From: Channallabes apus
Taxonomy: Eukaryota > Chordata > Actinopteri > Siluriformes > Clariidae
Assembly (NCBI GenBank): GCA_030522415.1
Contig: CM060107.1
Span: 9,196,770 to 9,260,769 of the forward strand
Direction: 5' to 3'
Length of the DNA: 64,000 nucleotides
Shown here: piece by piece, positions 23,562 through 32,238 of the stretch
Numbering within the stretch: the stretch's first letter is position 1
Layout of the letters: each line of letters starts with the position of its first letter
Notes under the pieces: model-generated
Seen by the model: only the letters and a program-made list of their open reading frames with translations
Told to the model about the DNA's origin: nothing
The model's database searches: none
Translations under genes and position numbers: made by a program

Positions 23562-24020
23562 ATGGTACCAGTCAAAAGTTTGGGCACACTAGTCAAAAGT
23601 TTGGACAGAAGTTTGGATTTATTTTTTATTTTTACAATTCTAGAACAATACTAGAGATTTCAAAAGTATGAAATGACACATATGGAATTAGGTAATAAAC
23701 AGGGGTAGCTCAGTGGTTAAGGCATTGGACTACGGTTTGGAAGATCCCAGGTTCAAACCCCACAACCACCAAGTTGCCACTGTTGGGGCCTTGAGCAACA
23801 CCCTTAACCCTCAACTGCTCAGATGTGTAATGAGACTTTTTTTTTTTTAATGTAAGTCGCTCTGGATAAGAGTGTCTGCCAATTGCCTATATGTAAACAA
23901 CAACAATTAAAACAACAACAATAGTCAGTGGTTATTTTAAGACATGAAGGTCAGCTGCTCTGGAACAGTTCTTGCAAGTATTGTCAAGTGCATTGTAAGT
24001 GTAATGACCTTAAAAAATGC
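23562..24020 (+). mobile_element. Tc1-like transposon fragment interrupted by a SINE
   Basis: Opens with ACCAGTCAAAAGTTTGGGCA, CAAAAGTTTGGA and AATGACACATATGGAATTA, typical of a fish Tc1-type terminal repeat. After the SINE it resumes with TTATTTTAAGACATGAAGG, TTCTTGCAAGTATTGTCAAG, resembling the start of a Tc1 transposase region. It is truncated and inactive. Confidence 0.6.
23700..23895 (+). repeat. tRNA-derived SINE (GGGGTAGCTCAGTGG family)
   Basis: tRNA-like head GGGGTAGCTCAGTGGTTAAG with B box GGTTCAAACCCC. The body has CCTTGAGCAACACCCTTAAC and the tail AAGTCGCTCTGGATAAGAG. A close copy lies at 43853. Confidence 0.85.
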
Positions 24021-24024
24021 TTCA

Positions 24025-25607
24025 TGAAAAAAGAAAAAACATCCACATTGCAGGTGCACCTTTCATGCTTTGTCCTACAGCTAATGAATAACTAATGATA
24101 ACATTGTAATTAATATCACAACTGCAATAACAGCCTTGCAATCTAATGCTTCTCATATGCAAAGTAGATACCTCTGGATTAATTGGCTGCCTTTGTGCTT
24201 TGGGTTATTTTAGCATAAAAGAGGGGGGGGGGGTTAAAAATAATAAACTGGCAAAAATAAATATCCCTGATGGCAGATAATCTATAAATGGAGTTTATAG
24301 ATAAAATTTTTAATGTATTATAGGTTGAAGCAAAATTAATTTAATTAATTTAGTATAACAAGTACAGTAAAACTTAAACTCAAGCGGTGATTAATTTAAT
24401 GTTTCACATAAAAATGCAAAACGTGCTGAAACATCCATCTATGTTCTGCTCTGGAGCATCTCATATTTAAACACATAAAATATACAGAAATTTGCTGTGA
24501 TCTAAAGATTATGCATGTCTTTTTACATAAATTTGAATTAATAATAAGCAGCACTTTGAACTCCAGAGTTTCAAGCATGCTACTTTGAGCTTTCCAATTT
24601 AAAAGTCAGGCATATGCACACATTCATGATGTGGAATAAATTAATATCTAAGATGGAGCATTAGCCTTTTAAGATTGCGCTGTGTTTATGCATCATAGGA
24701 ACTCCTCATCAACCTTTAGTACCTTAAGCAACTTATCCAGCTAAAGCATTGCAGCAGAAAGAGGAGCAGAAATGCTTAGCAGAGACTGAGATCTGAGATC
24801 AACAGAGATCTGAGATCACCTTCCTGTCGACTACTTGTGTCTCTGATCTGGTTTGGTGACCACGTTTTCTCAGCCTGTGTTTTATTACAGTGGCTTTAAT
24901 ATTTTCAGTCATATTTTAAGCTTTTCCGAGGAGGTTCTTGTAGTATGAGTAATGTTACAACATGTTGCAAGAACACTGTTGAGCAATATGTAATGAGTAT
25001 CTAAAGGGCAACTTATGGGACACATCATGCTTTTCTCTTTGCTTAAAAATAAAACAAGTATGATACAATTACAGGATTTAAACAGTATTTAAAAATATAT
25101 ATATATGGCAGAACTATACTGGCAGAACAATCTATGCTGCCTGTACTGTATTTCACCGGCCAATGCAATTTATTTATATTTTTTTACACAAAATAGTGCC
25201 AAAACAAAGTCTACAGCCACTTAGGCTCCATCTTGAAAAAGTCACTTCTTCAGGAAGCTCTCCATGGGAAATAGGTTTTCATGTCTGAGCTTCATCTCCA
25301 AGAACCTTTATTACATGCAAATCACTACATACACAAAATATCTGATCATAAGTGATGAGAGCTTTATACAGTGATATCAACATTTCAAACAATTTCATCA
25401 TCATTGCTTTTTTTCTCCCATTCTGTTCACCTGCTCAATACTAGTCTGTCCATTTGGCTATTTATACCCAAATGTTTCATTGTCCTGTCACAAAGTCTTG
25501 TCTTTTTTTTTCTTCATTATTATTATTTGTGGTCATTTATACCGTTTGTAGGACTTATTTTTGGGATCAGTCAAAAGTTCTTAATGCAGTGTAAAATACA
25601 ACCCTTT
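24025..25607. other. Gene-free stretch
   Basis: AT-rich with no supported coding region. It has a G-tract at about 24224-24234 and short AT repeats near 25090. It forms the left flank of the non-autonomous LTR element. Confidence 0.5.
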
Positions 25608-25706
25608 TGTGACGGTTGACCCCTAGATGGCGCCTAACGCCCGGTTTTGGTTTTTGTTTTGTAGTTTGTTTTATGTTTAAGGTTAAACTTCATTTCCCAG
25701 TTTGCA

Positions 25707-25744
25707 CCTCGGTCAGGTGACGTAGAAGCTCACCTGAACCAAGG
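25707..25744. promoter_or_regulatory. N1 LTR upstream dyad with TGACGT core
   Basis: CCTCGGTCAGGTGA is followed, after CGTAGAAGC, by its near reverse complement TCACCTGAACC(A/G)AGG with one extra A. The left arm runs into TGACGT, which resembles a CRE/ATF site. The same dyad is kept in both LTRs here and in the LTRs of the diverged relative at 47477-49079. Confidence 0.6.
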
Positions 25745-25777
25745 TAAGCCAATTATTAGTTGATTTATGTTTAGTTC

Positions 25778-25818
25778 TATAAATAGCCTGACTGAATCTC
25801 AGTCAGGCGTCTAGCATT
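25778..25818 (+). promoter_or_regulatory. N1 core promoter: TATA, palindrome and predicted start
   Basis: TATAAAT starts at 25778. Nine-base arms CCTGACTGA and TCAGTCAGG (25787-25807, 3-nt loop) follow. GTCTAGCATT begins at 25809, 31 nt after the first T of TATA, and is the predicted RNA 5' end. Its exact complement sits just past the LTR. Confidence 0.8.
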
Positions 25819-25972
25819 AGTCGTTCTAAGTTTAGTTTGTGTTGGAGGGATTTTGCTTGTTTTATGCTTTTGTTTGAAAGTCAAAATAAAGTACTCTGTT
25901 AAACCGTCAGCTCGCCTCCGCGATCATGCCTCGCACTCACCTCCGACGCAGACACCGTAAGAAACATGACAG

Positions 25973-25982
25973 AATGCTAGAC
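25973..25982 (+). other. N1 self-primer binding site
   Basis: AATGCTAGAC, one nucleotide past the 5' LTR, is exactly complementary to GTCTAGCATT at the predicted RNA 5' end (25809-25818). Position and length match element C1. Confidence 0.85.
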
Positions 25983-25994
25983 CTACCCAGAGGC

Positions 25995-28900
25995 ATGGCG
26001 GAGGATCTCCTCCTAGGGAATTACTCGGGAGGAGAAATTATCATCTCCAACGAGCTGGCGGAACTGCTGGAGGCCGGCGAGGAGCACGGCGAAATGGAAG
26101 TGGAGCAGGTATGGAGAAACGGTGAGCACATCGAGCCGGCGAGCTCGTGGGAGGACAGCATGACAGCCAGAGAGAGACAGGCGAGGCGAAGCTGGGAAGG
26201 CTGCGGACCCGTCATCCGGCGCACACCGCCGAGAGGTGTAGCGGCCGAGGGAGAGACGGGAGGATTCTGCAGGCAGTGGGCGGAACGCAACGAGGAGTGC
26301 ATTCATGACCTGCGCGAGCAGGTGCTGCAGCTCCAACTGCAGTTCGTCCAGGTTCGGGAGAACCAAGCTGTAGTCCCGGAAGCGATCCCTCTCTCGGATC
26401 TGGACGATGCACTCCTCCCACGGCCACTGCCTGAAGGTGGCGCGGACAGCACACCGGAGCTGAGCACGGAGGACTGGATGCCGCTTCAGCACGGCGACAA
26501 GGTAGGCTTCTACAGGCAGTGGGCGGAGTCCAACCAGGAGCGCATTCGTGACCTGCGCGAGCAGGTGCTGCAGCTCCAACTGCAGTTCGTCCAGGTTCGG
26601 GAGAACCAGTCTATAGCCCCGGAAGTGATCCCTCTCCCGGGTCTGGACGATGCGCTCATCCCCCGACCACTGCCTGAGCCTGTCGCGGAGGAAGACTGCG
26701 CGCCGTGTCTGCGCGAAGAGCAAAACGGCGCGTCCATCATCCAGTCTCCGTGCAAGCTAGCGAGCGCCGTGCACGCTCCAACGCTGCAATTGAGCGCCGT
26801 GCACGCTCCAACGCTGCAGTCGAGCGCCGTGCACGCTCCAACGCTGCAGTCGAGCGCCGTGCACGCTCCAACGATGCAGTCGAGCGCCGTGCACGCTCCA
26901 ACGTTGCAGTCGAGCGCCGTGCACGCTCCAACGTTGCAGTCGAGCGCCGTGCACGCTCCAACGTTGCAGTCGAGCGCCGGGCACGCTCCAACGCTGCAGT
27001 CGAGCGCCGTGCACGCTCCAACGTTGCAGTCGAGCGCCGTGCACGCTCCAACGTTGCAGTCGAGCGCCGTGCACGCTCCAACGTTGCAGTCGAGCGCCGT
27101 GCACGCTCCAACGTTGCAGTCGAGCGCCGTGCACGCTCCAACGTTGCAGTCGAGCGCCGTGCACGCTCCAACGTTGCAGTCGAGCGCCGTGCACGCTCCA
27201 ACGTTGCAGGCGAGCGCCGTGCACGCTCCAACGCTGCAGTCGAGCGCCGTGCACGCTCCAACGCTGCAGTCGAGCGCCGTGCACGCTCCAACGCTGCAGT
27301 CGAGCGCCGTGCACGCTCCAACGCTGCAGTCGAGCGCCGTGCACGCTCCAACGCCGTCGAGCCCTGCACAAGCTCCAACGACCAATACCCCTGTTCTGCC
27401 GCCACCTCCCGGCTTCGAGGATAGCGAGCTAGCACACCAGCAGCCGCTGTCCCACGCACCTGTTCTGCCGCCGCCTCCCGGCTTCGAGGACAGCGAGCTA
27501 GCACGCCAGCAGCCGCTGTCCCATGCACCTGTTCTGCTGCCGCCTCCCGGCTTTGAGGACGACGTAGAACTGGCGAACGCACGGCACGCTCCAGAGCCGT
27601 CGTCGAGCGCCGAGTACGCTCCAACGCCGCTGTCGAGCGCCGAGTACGCTCCAACCCCGCTGTCGAGCGCCGAGTACGCTCCAACGCCGCTGTCGAGCGC
27701 CGAGTACGCTCCAACGCCGCTGTCGAGCGCCGAGTACGCTCCAACGCCGCTGTCGAGCGCACTGCACGCTCCCTCGCCGCTGTCGAGCGCACTGCACGCT
27801 CCCTCGCCGCTGTCGAGCGCACTGCACGCTCCCTCGCCGCTGTCGAGCGCACTGCACGCTCCAACGCCGCTGTCGAGCGCACTGCACGCTCCCACGCCGC
27901 TGTCGAGCGCACTGCACGCTCCCACGCCGCTGTCTAGCGCACTGCACGCTTCCACGCCGCTCTCGAGCGCACTGCACGCTCCCACGCCGCTGTCGAGCGC
28001 ACTGCTCGCTCCCACGCCGCTGTCGAGCGCACTGCACGCTCCCACGCCGCTGTCGAGCGCACTGCATGCTCCCACGCCGCTGTCGAGTGCACTGCACGCT
28101 CCCACGCCGCTGTCGAGCGCACTGCACGCTCCCACGCCGCTGTCGAGCGCCGTGCACGCTCCAACGCCGTCGAGCCCTGCACAAGCTCCAACGACCAATA
28201 CCCCTGTTCTGCCGCCACCTCCCGGCTTCGAGGATAGCGAGCTAGCACGCCAGCAGCCGCTGTCCCACGCACCTGTTCTGCCGCCGCCTCCCGGCTTCGA
28301 GGACAGCGAGCTAGCACGCCAGCAGCCGCTGTCCCATGCACCTGTTCTGCTGCCGCCTCCCGGCTTTGAGGACGACGTAGAACTGGCGAACGCACGGCAC
28401 GCTCCAGAGCCGTCGTCGAGCGCCGAGTACGCTCCAACGCCGCTGTCGAGCGCACTGCACGCTCCCACGCCGCTGTCGAGCGCACTGCACGCTCCCACGC
28501 CGCTGTCGAGCGCACTGCACGCTCCCACGCCGCTGTCGAGCGCACTGCACGCTCCCACGCCGCTGTCGAGCGCACTGCACGCTCCCACGCCGCTGTCGAG
28601 CGCACTGCACGCTCCCACGTCGCAGTCGAGCGCACTGCACGCTCCCACGCCGTCGTCGAGCGCAGTGCACGCTCCAACGCCGCTGTTGAGCTCTGCAAAA
28701 GCTCCAACGTCGTCGTCGAGCGCAGTGCACGCCCCAACGCCGCTGTTGAGCTCTGCAAAAGCTCCAACGTCGTCGTCGAGCGCAGTGCACGCCCCAACGC
28801 CGCTGTTGAGCTCTGCAAAAGCTCCAACGTCGTCGTCGAGCGCAGTGCACGCTCCAACGCCGCTGGTGAGCTCTGCAAAAGCTCCAACGTCGTCGTCGAG

Positions 28901-29675
28901 CGCAGTGCACGCTCCAACGCCGCTGTTGAGCTCTGCAAAAGCTCCAACGTCGTCGTCGAGCGCAGTGCACGCTCCAACGCCGCTGCTGAGCTCTGCAAAA
29001 GCTCCAACGTCGTCGTCGAGCGCAGTGCACGCTCCAACGCCGCTGCTGAGCTCTGCAAAAGCTCCAACGCCGTCGTCGAGCGCAGTGACCGCTCCAACGC
29101 CGTCGTCGAGCGCAGTGACCGCTCCAACGCCGTCGTCGAGCGCAGTGACCGCTCCAACGCCCTCGTCGAGCGCAGTGACCGCTCCAACGCCGTCTTCGAG
29201 CGCAGTGACCGCTCCAACGCCGTCGTCGAGCGCAGTGACCGCTCCAACGCCGTCGTCGAGCGCAGTGACCGCTCCAACGCCGTCGTCGAGCGCAGTGACC
29301 GCTCCAACGCCGTCGTCGAGCGCAGTGACCGCTCCAACGCCGTCGTCGAGCACGTCACCAGCCCTGCCACGGCCGAGGACGTCCCCAGCCCTGCCACGGC
29401 CGAGCACGTCACCAGCCCTGCCACGGCCGAGCACGTCACCAGCCCTGCCACGGCCGAGCACGACTCCAGCCCTGCCACGGCCGAGCACGTCTCCAGCTCT
29501 GCCACGGCCGAGCACGTCTCCAGCTCTGCCACCGCCGAGCACGTCTCCAGCCCCGTCACCCAGCCTCCTGGCCAAGAGGTGGAAGGTAGAACATTGGGGT
29601 GGGTGTCCGGGGCCTCCGAGGATGCTCCAGAGGAGCATTTTTTTTGGGGGGGGTACTGTGACGGTTGACCCCTAG
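25995..29675 (+). CDS. N1 repeat protein (about 1226 aa), unknown function
   Basis: I do not recognise this protein. I place the start at ATG 25995 because the homologous frame of the relative at 47477-49079 begins at the matching Met. The same frame also has ATGs at 25974 (inside the primer site) and 25926 (inside the LTR). An acidic N-terminal block (ELAELLEAGEEHGEMEVEQ) is followed by two copies, 81 codons apart, of a coiled-coil-like segment (DLREQVLQLQLQFVQVREN). Then come long decapeptide tandem repeats (SAVHAPTLQS, SALHAPTPLS, SAVTAPTPSS), two sets of three PPPGFED motifs, a PRPSTSPAL array and a C-terminus with KVEHWGG. The stop TAG is inside the 3' LTR. There is no signal peptide, zinc knuckle or enzyme motif. 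It occupies the gag position and might be a structural or RNA-binding protein, but that is a guess. Confidence 0.65.
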   Translation: MAEDLLLGNYSGGEIIISNELAELLEAGEEHGEMEVEQVWRNGEHIEPASSWEDSMTARERQARRSWEGCGPVIRRTPPRGVAAEGETGGFCRQWAERNEECIHDLREQVLQLQLQFVQVRENQAVVPEAIPLSDLDDALLPRPLPEGGADSTPELSTEDWMPLQHGDKVGFYRQWAESNQERIRDLREQVLQLQLQFVQVRENQSIAPEVIPLPGLDDALIPRPLPEPVAEEDCAPCLREEQNGASIIQSPCKLASAVHAPTLQLSAVHAPTLQSSAVHAPTLQSSAVHAPTMQSSAVHAPTLQSSAVHAPTLQSSAVHAPTLQSSAGHAPTLQSSAVHAPTLQSSAVHAPTLQSSAVHAPTLQSSAVHAPTLQSSAVHAPTLQSSAVHAPTLQSSAVHAPTLQASAVHAPTLQSSAVHAPTLQSSAVHAPTLQSSAVHAPTLQSSAVHAPTPSSPAQAPTTNTPVLPPPPGFEDSELAHQQPLSHAPVLPPPPGFEDSELARQQPLSHAPVLLPPPGFEDDVELANARHAPEPSSSAEYAPTPLSSAEYAPTPLSSAEYAPTPLSSAEYAPTPLSSAEYAPTPLSSALHAPSPLSSALHAPSPLSSALHAPSPLSSALHAPTPLSSALHAPTPLSSALHAPTPLSSALHASTPLSSALHAPTPLSSALLAPTPLSSALHAPTPLSSALHAPTPLSSALHAPTPLSSALHAPTPLSSAVHAPTPSSPAQAPTTNTPVLPPPPGFEDSELARQQPLSHAPVLPPPPGFEDSELARQQPLSHAPVLLPPPGFEDDVELANARHAPEPSSSAEYAPTPLSSALHAPTPLSSALHAPTPLSSALHAPTPLSSALHAPTPLSSALHAPTPLSSALHAPTSQSSALHAPTPSSSAVHAPTPLLSSAKAPTSSSSAVHAPTPLLSSAKAPTSSSSAVHAPTPLLSSAKAPTSSSSAVHAPTPLVSSAKAPTSSSSAVHAPTPLLSSAKAPTSSSSAVHAPTPLLSSAKAPTSSSSAVHAPTPLLSSAKAPTPSSSAVTAPTPSSSAVTAPTPSSSAVTAPTPSSSAVTAPTPSSSAVTAPTPSSSAVTAPTPSSSAVTAPTPSSSAVTAPTPSSSAVTAPTPSSSTSPALPRPRTSPALPRPSTSPALPRPSTSPALPRPSTTPALPRPSTSPALPRPSTSPALPPPSTSPAPSPSLLAKRWKVEHWGGCPGPPRMLQRSIFFGGGTVTVDP
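26764..27357. repeat. N1 30-bp minisatellite, block I (about 20 units)
   Basis: Units like AGCGCCGTGCACGCTCCAAC plus GCTGCAGTCG, near-identical, encode SAVHAPTLQS. Variation is mostly single bases (CTG/TTG, one GTG to GGG). The period is a multiple of three. Confidence 0.97.
27391..29016. repeat. N1 higher-order duplication with 813-bp offset
   Basis: The three-PPPGFED cassette and its flanks occur at 27391-27600 and again at 28204-28413, an offset of 813 bp (271 codons). Each is followed by 30-bp units encoding SAEYAPTPLS/SALHAPTPLS: 19 units after the first cassette, and about 8 after the second. Seven 60-bp units pairing SAKAPTSS with SAVHAPTP follow from about 28680. Confidence 0.9.
29070..29345. 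repeat. N1 30-bp minisatellite encoding SAVTAPTPSS (about 9 units)
   Basis: Nine near-identical units with GTGACCGCTCCAACGCCGTC. They differ from the preceding arrays at the His-to-Thr codon. Confidence 0.95.
29346..29556. repeat. N1 27-bp minisatellite encoding TSPALPRPS
   Basis: About eight 27-bp units around CCAGCCCTGCCACGGCCGAG. The period changes from 30 to 27 but stays a multiple of three. Confidence 0.92.
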
Positions 29676-30020
29676 AGGGCGCCTAACGCCCGGTTTTGGT
29701 TTTTGTTTTGTAGTTTGTTTTATGTTTAAGGTTAAACTTCATTTCCCAGTTTGCACCTCGGTCAGGTGACGTAGAAGCTCACCTGAACCGAGGTAAGCCA
29801 ATTATTAGTTGATTTATGTTTAGTTCTATAAATCGCCTGACTGAATCTCAGTCAGGCGTCTAGCATTAGTCGTTCTAAGTTTAGTTTGTGTTGGAGGGAT
29901 TTTGCTTGTTTTATGCTTTTGTTTGAAAGTCAAAATAAAGTACTCTGTTAAACCGTCAGCTCGCCTCCGCGATCATGCCTCGCACTCACCTCCGACGCAG
30001 ACACCGTAAGAAACATGACA
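29657..30020 (+). repeat. N1 3' LTR
   Basis: 364 bp, preceded by a T/G-rich tract ending GGGGTAC, followed by the CCTTT duplication. The ORF stop lies 17-19 nt inside it. Confidence 0.96.
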
Positions 30021-31263
30021 CCTTTGGTGGGAGCAACTGAGTGAAAAAGAAGAACAATGCAAACAGTCATCTCCCAGAGTGCCGTCTTTTTTTAATTCTA
30101 TGTTAATTCTAATTATTCTATTGAATTTGGTTTTTTTTGTATGTGTGTACAATAATAAAACAAATCATCTGATCAATGTATGTCTTAGTATTAGACAACT
30201 AAAACCTCAGACAATAAACAACATATAACCTTTTTTTAGTGTGCCATTCTTTATTTAACGAAAAATAAGCCAAAAAAAAGCATGTGGGAAATTTAAAAGA
30301 AAATAATACATTATTTGTCACATGATTGGTGAACATTATACAGCACAGTAAAATTATTTTTTGCATATCCTAGTAAGGAAGCTGGAGTCAGTGAGGTTAC
30401 AGCGCGCCTGTAGCAGATAAGAGCGGCAACTTGGAGGTGCTGGGGCTTGAACCCTTGACCTTCTGATCAGTAACCCATAGCCTTAACCATCTGAACACTG
30501 CCTTGCCACCACCACTGCCCTCTCCCTTCCATGATTCAATAACCTGTAGATGCACTTTTTCTCTTATCACTGTAGATTGTGGCCCATCCTTCTTTATGAT
30601 ATTGCTCCAGTTTGTTTATTGTCATTGTTAGGAATTCCAACTTTCCTAGGGTTCTGCCACAGCATTTTAATTAGGTAGGTCTGGACTTCCAAAACATCGA
30701 CTCTTTTTCAGCAATTCCTATGTAAATTAACTTGTGTCCTTCAAATCATTGTTCTGTTGCATGACACAATTTCATACATTTCCTCACTTTTTTCTGTAGC
30801 TACAAAATAAGACCAAACTCTTAGACCTGAACCACTGTGCTTAACAGTGAGTGAAATTCTGTTTGTTTGTACCAAGCATTTTTTGACCAAGCATTGGGCA
30901 CACAAAAATACACAGAGTAAAAAAAGGGGGTACTAACTTTAGAATATAACTGTATAAAGTACAGTATTATAAGGTCATAGCAAGAAGTTAAATAAGCAGT
31001 TAATAAAATTCTTCCTTAGGCTAGAAACTACAAACTTCTTGTTATAAAGCGGAACCACTCTTTATGTTGAACCCTATCCGACATGTTGAACCCTATCCGA
31101 CCCACCACCCATTGCTTAATTTGTTTAATGCAGTATAAAATGGTGTTCAACATGTCTGAACAATTAAAAAGTATTGTGGTTTGTTACTGAAGACATTTGA
31201 TTTCCAGATGCAAACCTCAGTCAATGTGGTGAAAAGACACTCTTGGTGTCTGACTCAATCCTG
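30021..31263. other. Gene-free stretch with a SINE fragment
   Basis: No supported coding region. At 30395-30510 a minus-strand tRNA-like SINE head is visible (GGGCTTGAACCCTTGACC is the complement of a B box). Near 31060-31100 the phrase ATGTTGAACCCTATCCGAC occurs twice in tandem. Confidence 0.5.
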
Positions 31264-32238
31264 GATAAAATTCAATTCAATTCAATTCAATTCAGTTTTA
31301 TTTGTATAGCGCTTTTAACAATTGACATTGTCTCAAAACAGCTTTACACAATCAAAATAATTATTTAAGTTTGTATGGAATGTGAATGTGTATGAATCAA
31401 AATGTTCAGATAGTCCCTGGTGAGCAAGCCCGAGGGCGACAGTGGCAAGGAAAAACTCCCTGAGATGGTAATAGGAAGAAACCTTGAGAGGAACCAGACT
31501 CGACAGGGAACCCATCCTCATCTGGGTGAAACAGATAGCAGGAAATGATCTGCATTTATACAGTGTTAAGTGTTAGGTTCAGCTATAATAGTTCATGTTA
31601 ATTGATGTTATAATAGTTGATGTAAAATGGAGTCCAGTAGTTATTCGAGACACAGATAGACTTGTAGAAAGTCCCAGTCCTGAACGATCGAATTGTCAAG
31701 TCCTCAGAGAAACAGCTGACAACACCAGTCGAGGCCAGAACCATCTTCTAAGTAGATAGAATCATCCCCAGACACCAGACGCATCCTAAAGAGACACACG
31801 GGGCATCCATGCGACGAGACCTCCAACCAGAAACGGAGCACCAGGATGGATCAGACAGGTCCGGAGGGCAGAGGGAGTCTGGATCACTGGCAGCTCAGGA
31901 ACCACATGTGTAGCTCGACAGAGAGAGAGAGAGAAAGAGTGAAAGGGGGAGACAGGGGGAGAGAGGAAAGAGAAAGAGGGGGAGGAAGAGAAGAGGAGGA
32001 GAGATTGCAATTAGGTATGGTCACTGTCACAATGTATAATGTGAATGTATATTTACTGTAGAGTGCAAGCAGGGACTCCGGCAGGACTAAGTATGACAGC
32101 ATAACTAAAAGGGAGAGCCAGAAGGAAACACAAAAAAGAGGGCTCCCTGAGATGTAAAGCAAACAATCACCTCACCGTCAACAAACCTGAGTGATCAAAT
32201 GAGACTGAGGAAGACAGCATCTAAACATACCAGTTCAC
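31264..32238 (-). mobile_element. LINE copy A, 3' UTR part
   Basis: On the minus strand this is the 3' end of a fish L2/CR1-type LINE: GTTTTGAGACAATGTCAATTG, then AAGCGCTATACAAATAAAAC, then a (TTGAA)n tail. It is separated from its coding part (37745-39960) by chromovirus C2. The same 3' UTR is present in copy B at 44998-45925. Confidence 0.88.

Larger units (their letters stand above)
25608..25971 (+). repeat. N1 5' LTR
   Basis: 364 bp. Contains a TATA box, a predicted start, a poly(A) signal AATAAA (25885-25890) and two dyad symmetries. It differs from the 3' LTR at AGATGG/AGAGGG, CCAAGG/CCGAGG and AAATAG/AAATCG. Confidence 0.96.
25608..30020 (+). mobile_element. Complete non-autonomous LTR retroelement (element N1) with repeat-protein ORF
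   Basis: Two 364-bp LTRs (25608-25971 and 29657-30020) differ at three positions and are flanked by a perfect 5-bp duplication CCTTT (25603-25607 and 30021-30025). The LTRs start TGTGACGG and end CATGACA. The 3.7-kb interior has no protease, RT, RNase H or integrase. It carries a self-primer site after the 5' LTR, a T/G-rich tract ending GGGGTAC before the 3' LTR, and one very long ORF. The insertion is recent. A diverged relative lies at 47477-49079. Mobilisation by sushi-type chromovirus enzymes is inferred from the shared signals. Confidence 0.93.

Noticed and set aside
25926..25928. ATG 25926 as the start of the N1 protein
   Set aside because: It lies in the LTR. The homologous frame in N2 starts at the residue matching ATG 25995. 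It remains possible because the frame is open and this ATG is downstream of the predicted RNA start.
26764..29556. CRISPR-like array of 30-bp repeats
   Set aside because: The units are directly adjacent with no unique spacers, and the sequence is a eukaryotic coding minisatellite.
26510..29638. A 1042-codon open frame on the minus strand opposite the N1 ORF, and long frames in other phases of the repeats
   Set aside because: The 30-bp and 27-bp units have no stop in any phase, so long frames appear automatically on both strands. Only the plus-strand frame links the LTRs, the coiled-coil blocks and the C-terminal motif shared with N2.
25926..29675. A host mucin-like or proline-rich gene
   Set aside because: It is bounded exactly by LTRs with target duplications, has no introns or signal peptide, and a relative with the same flanking LTR type exists at 47477-49079.
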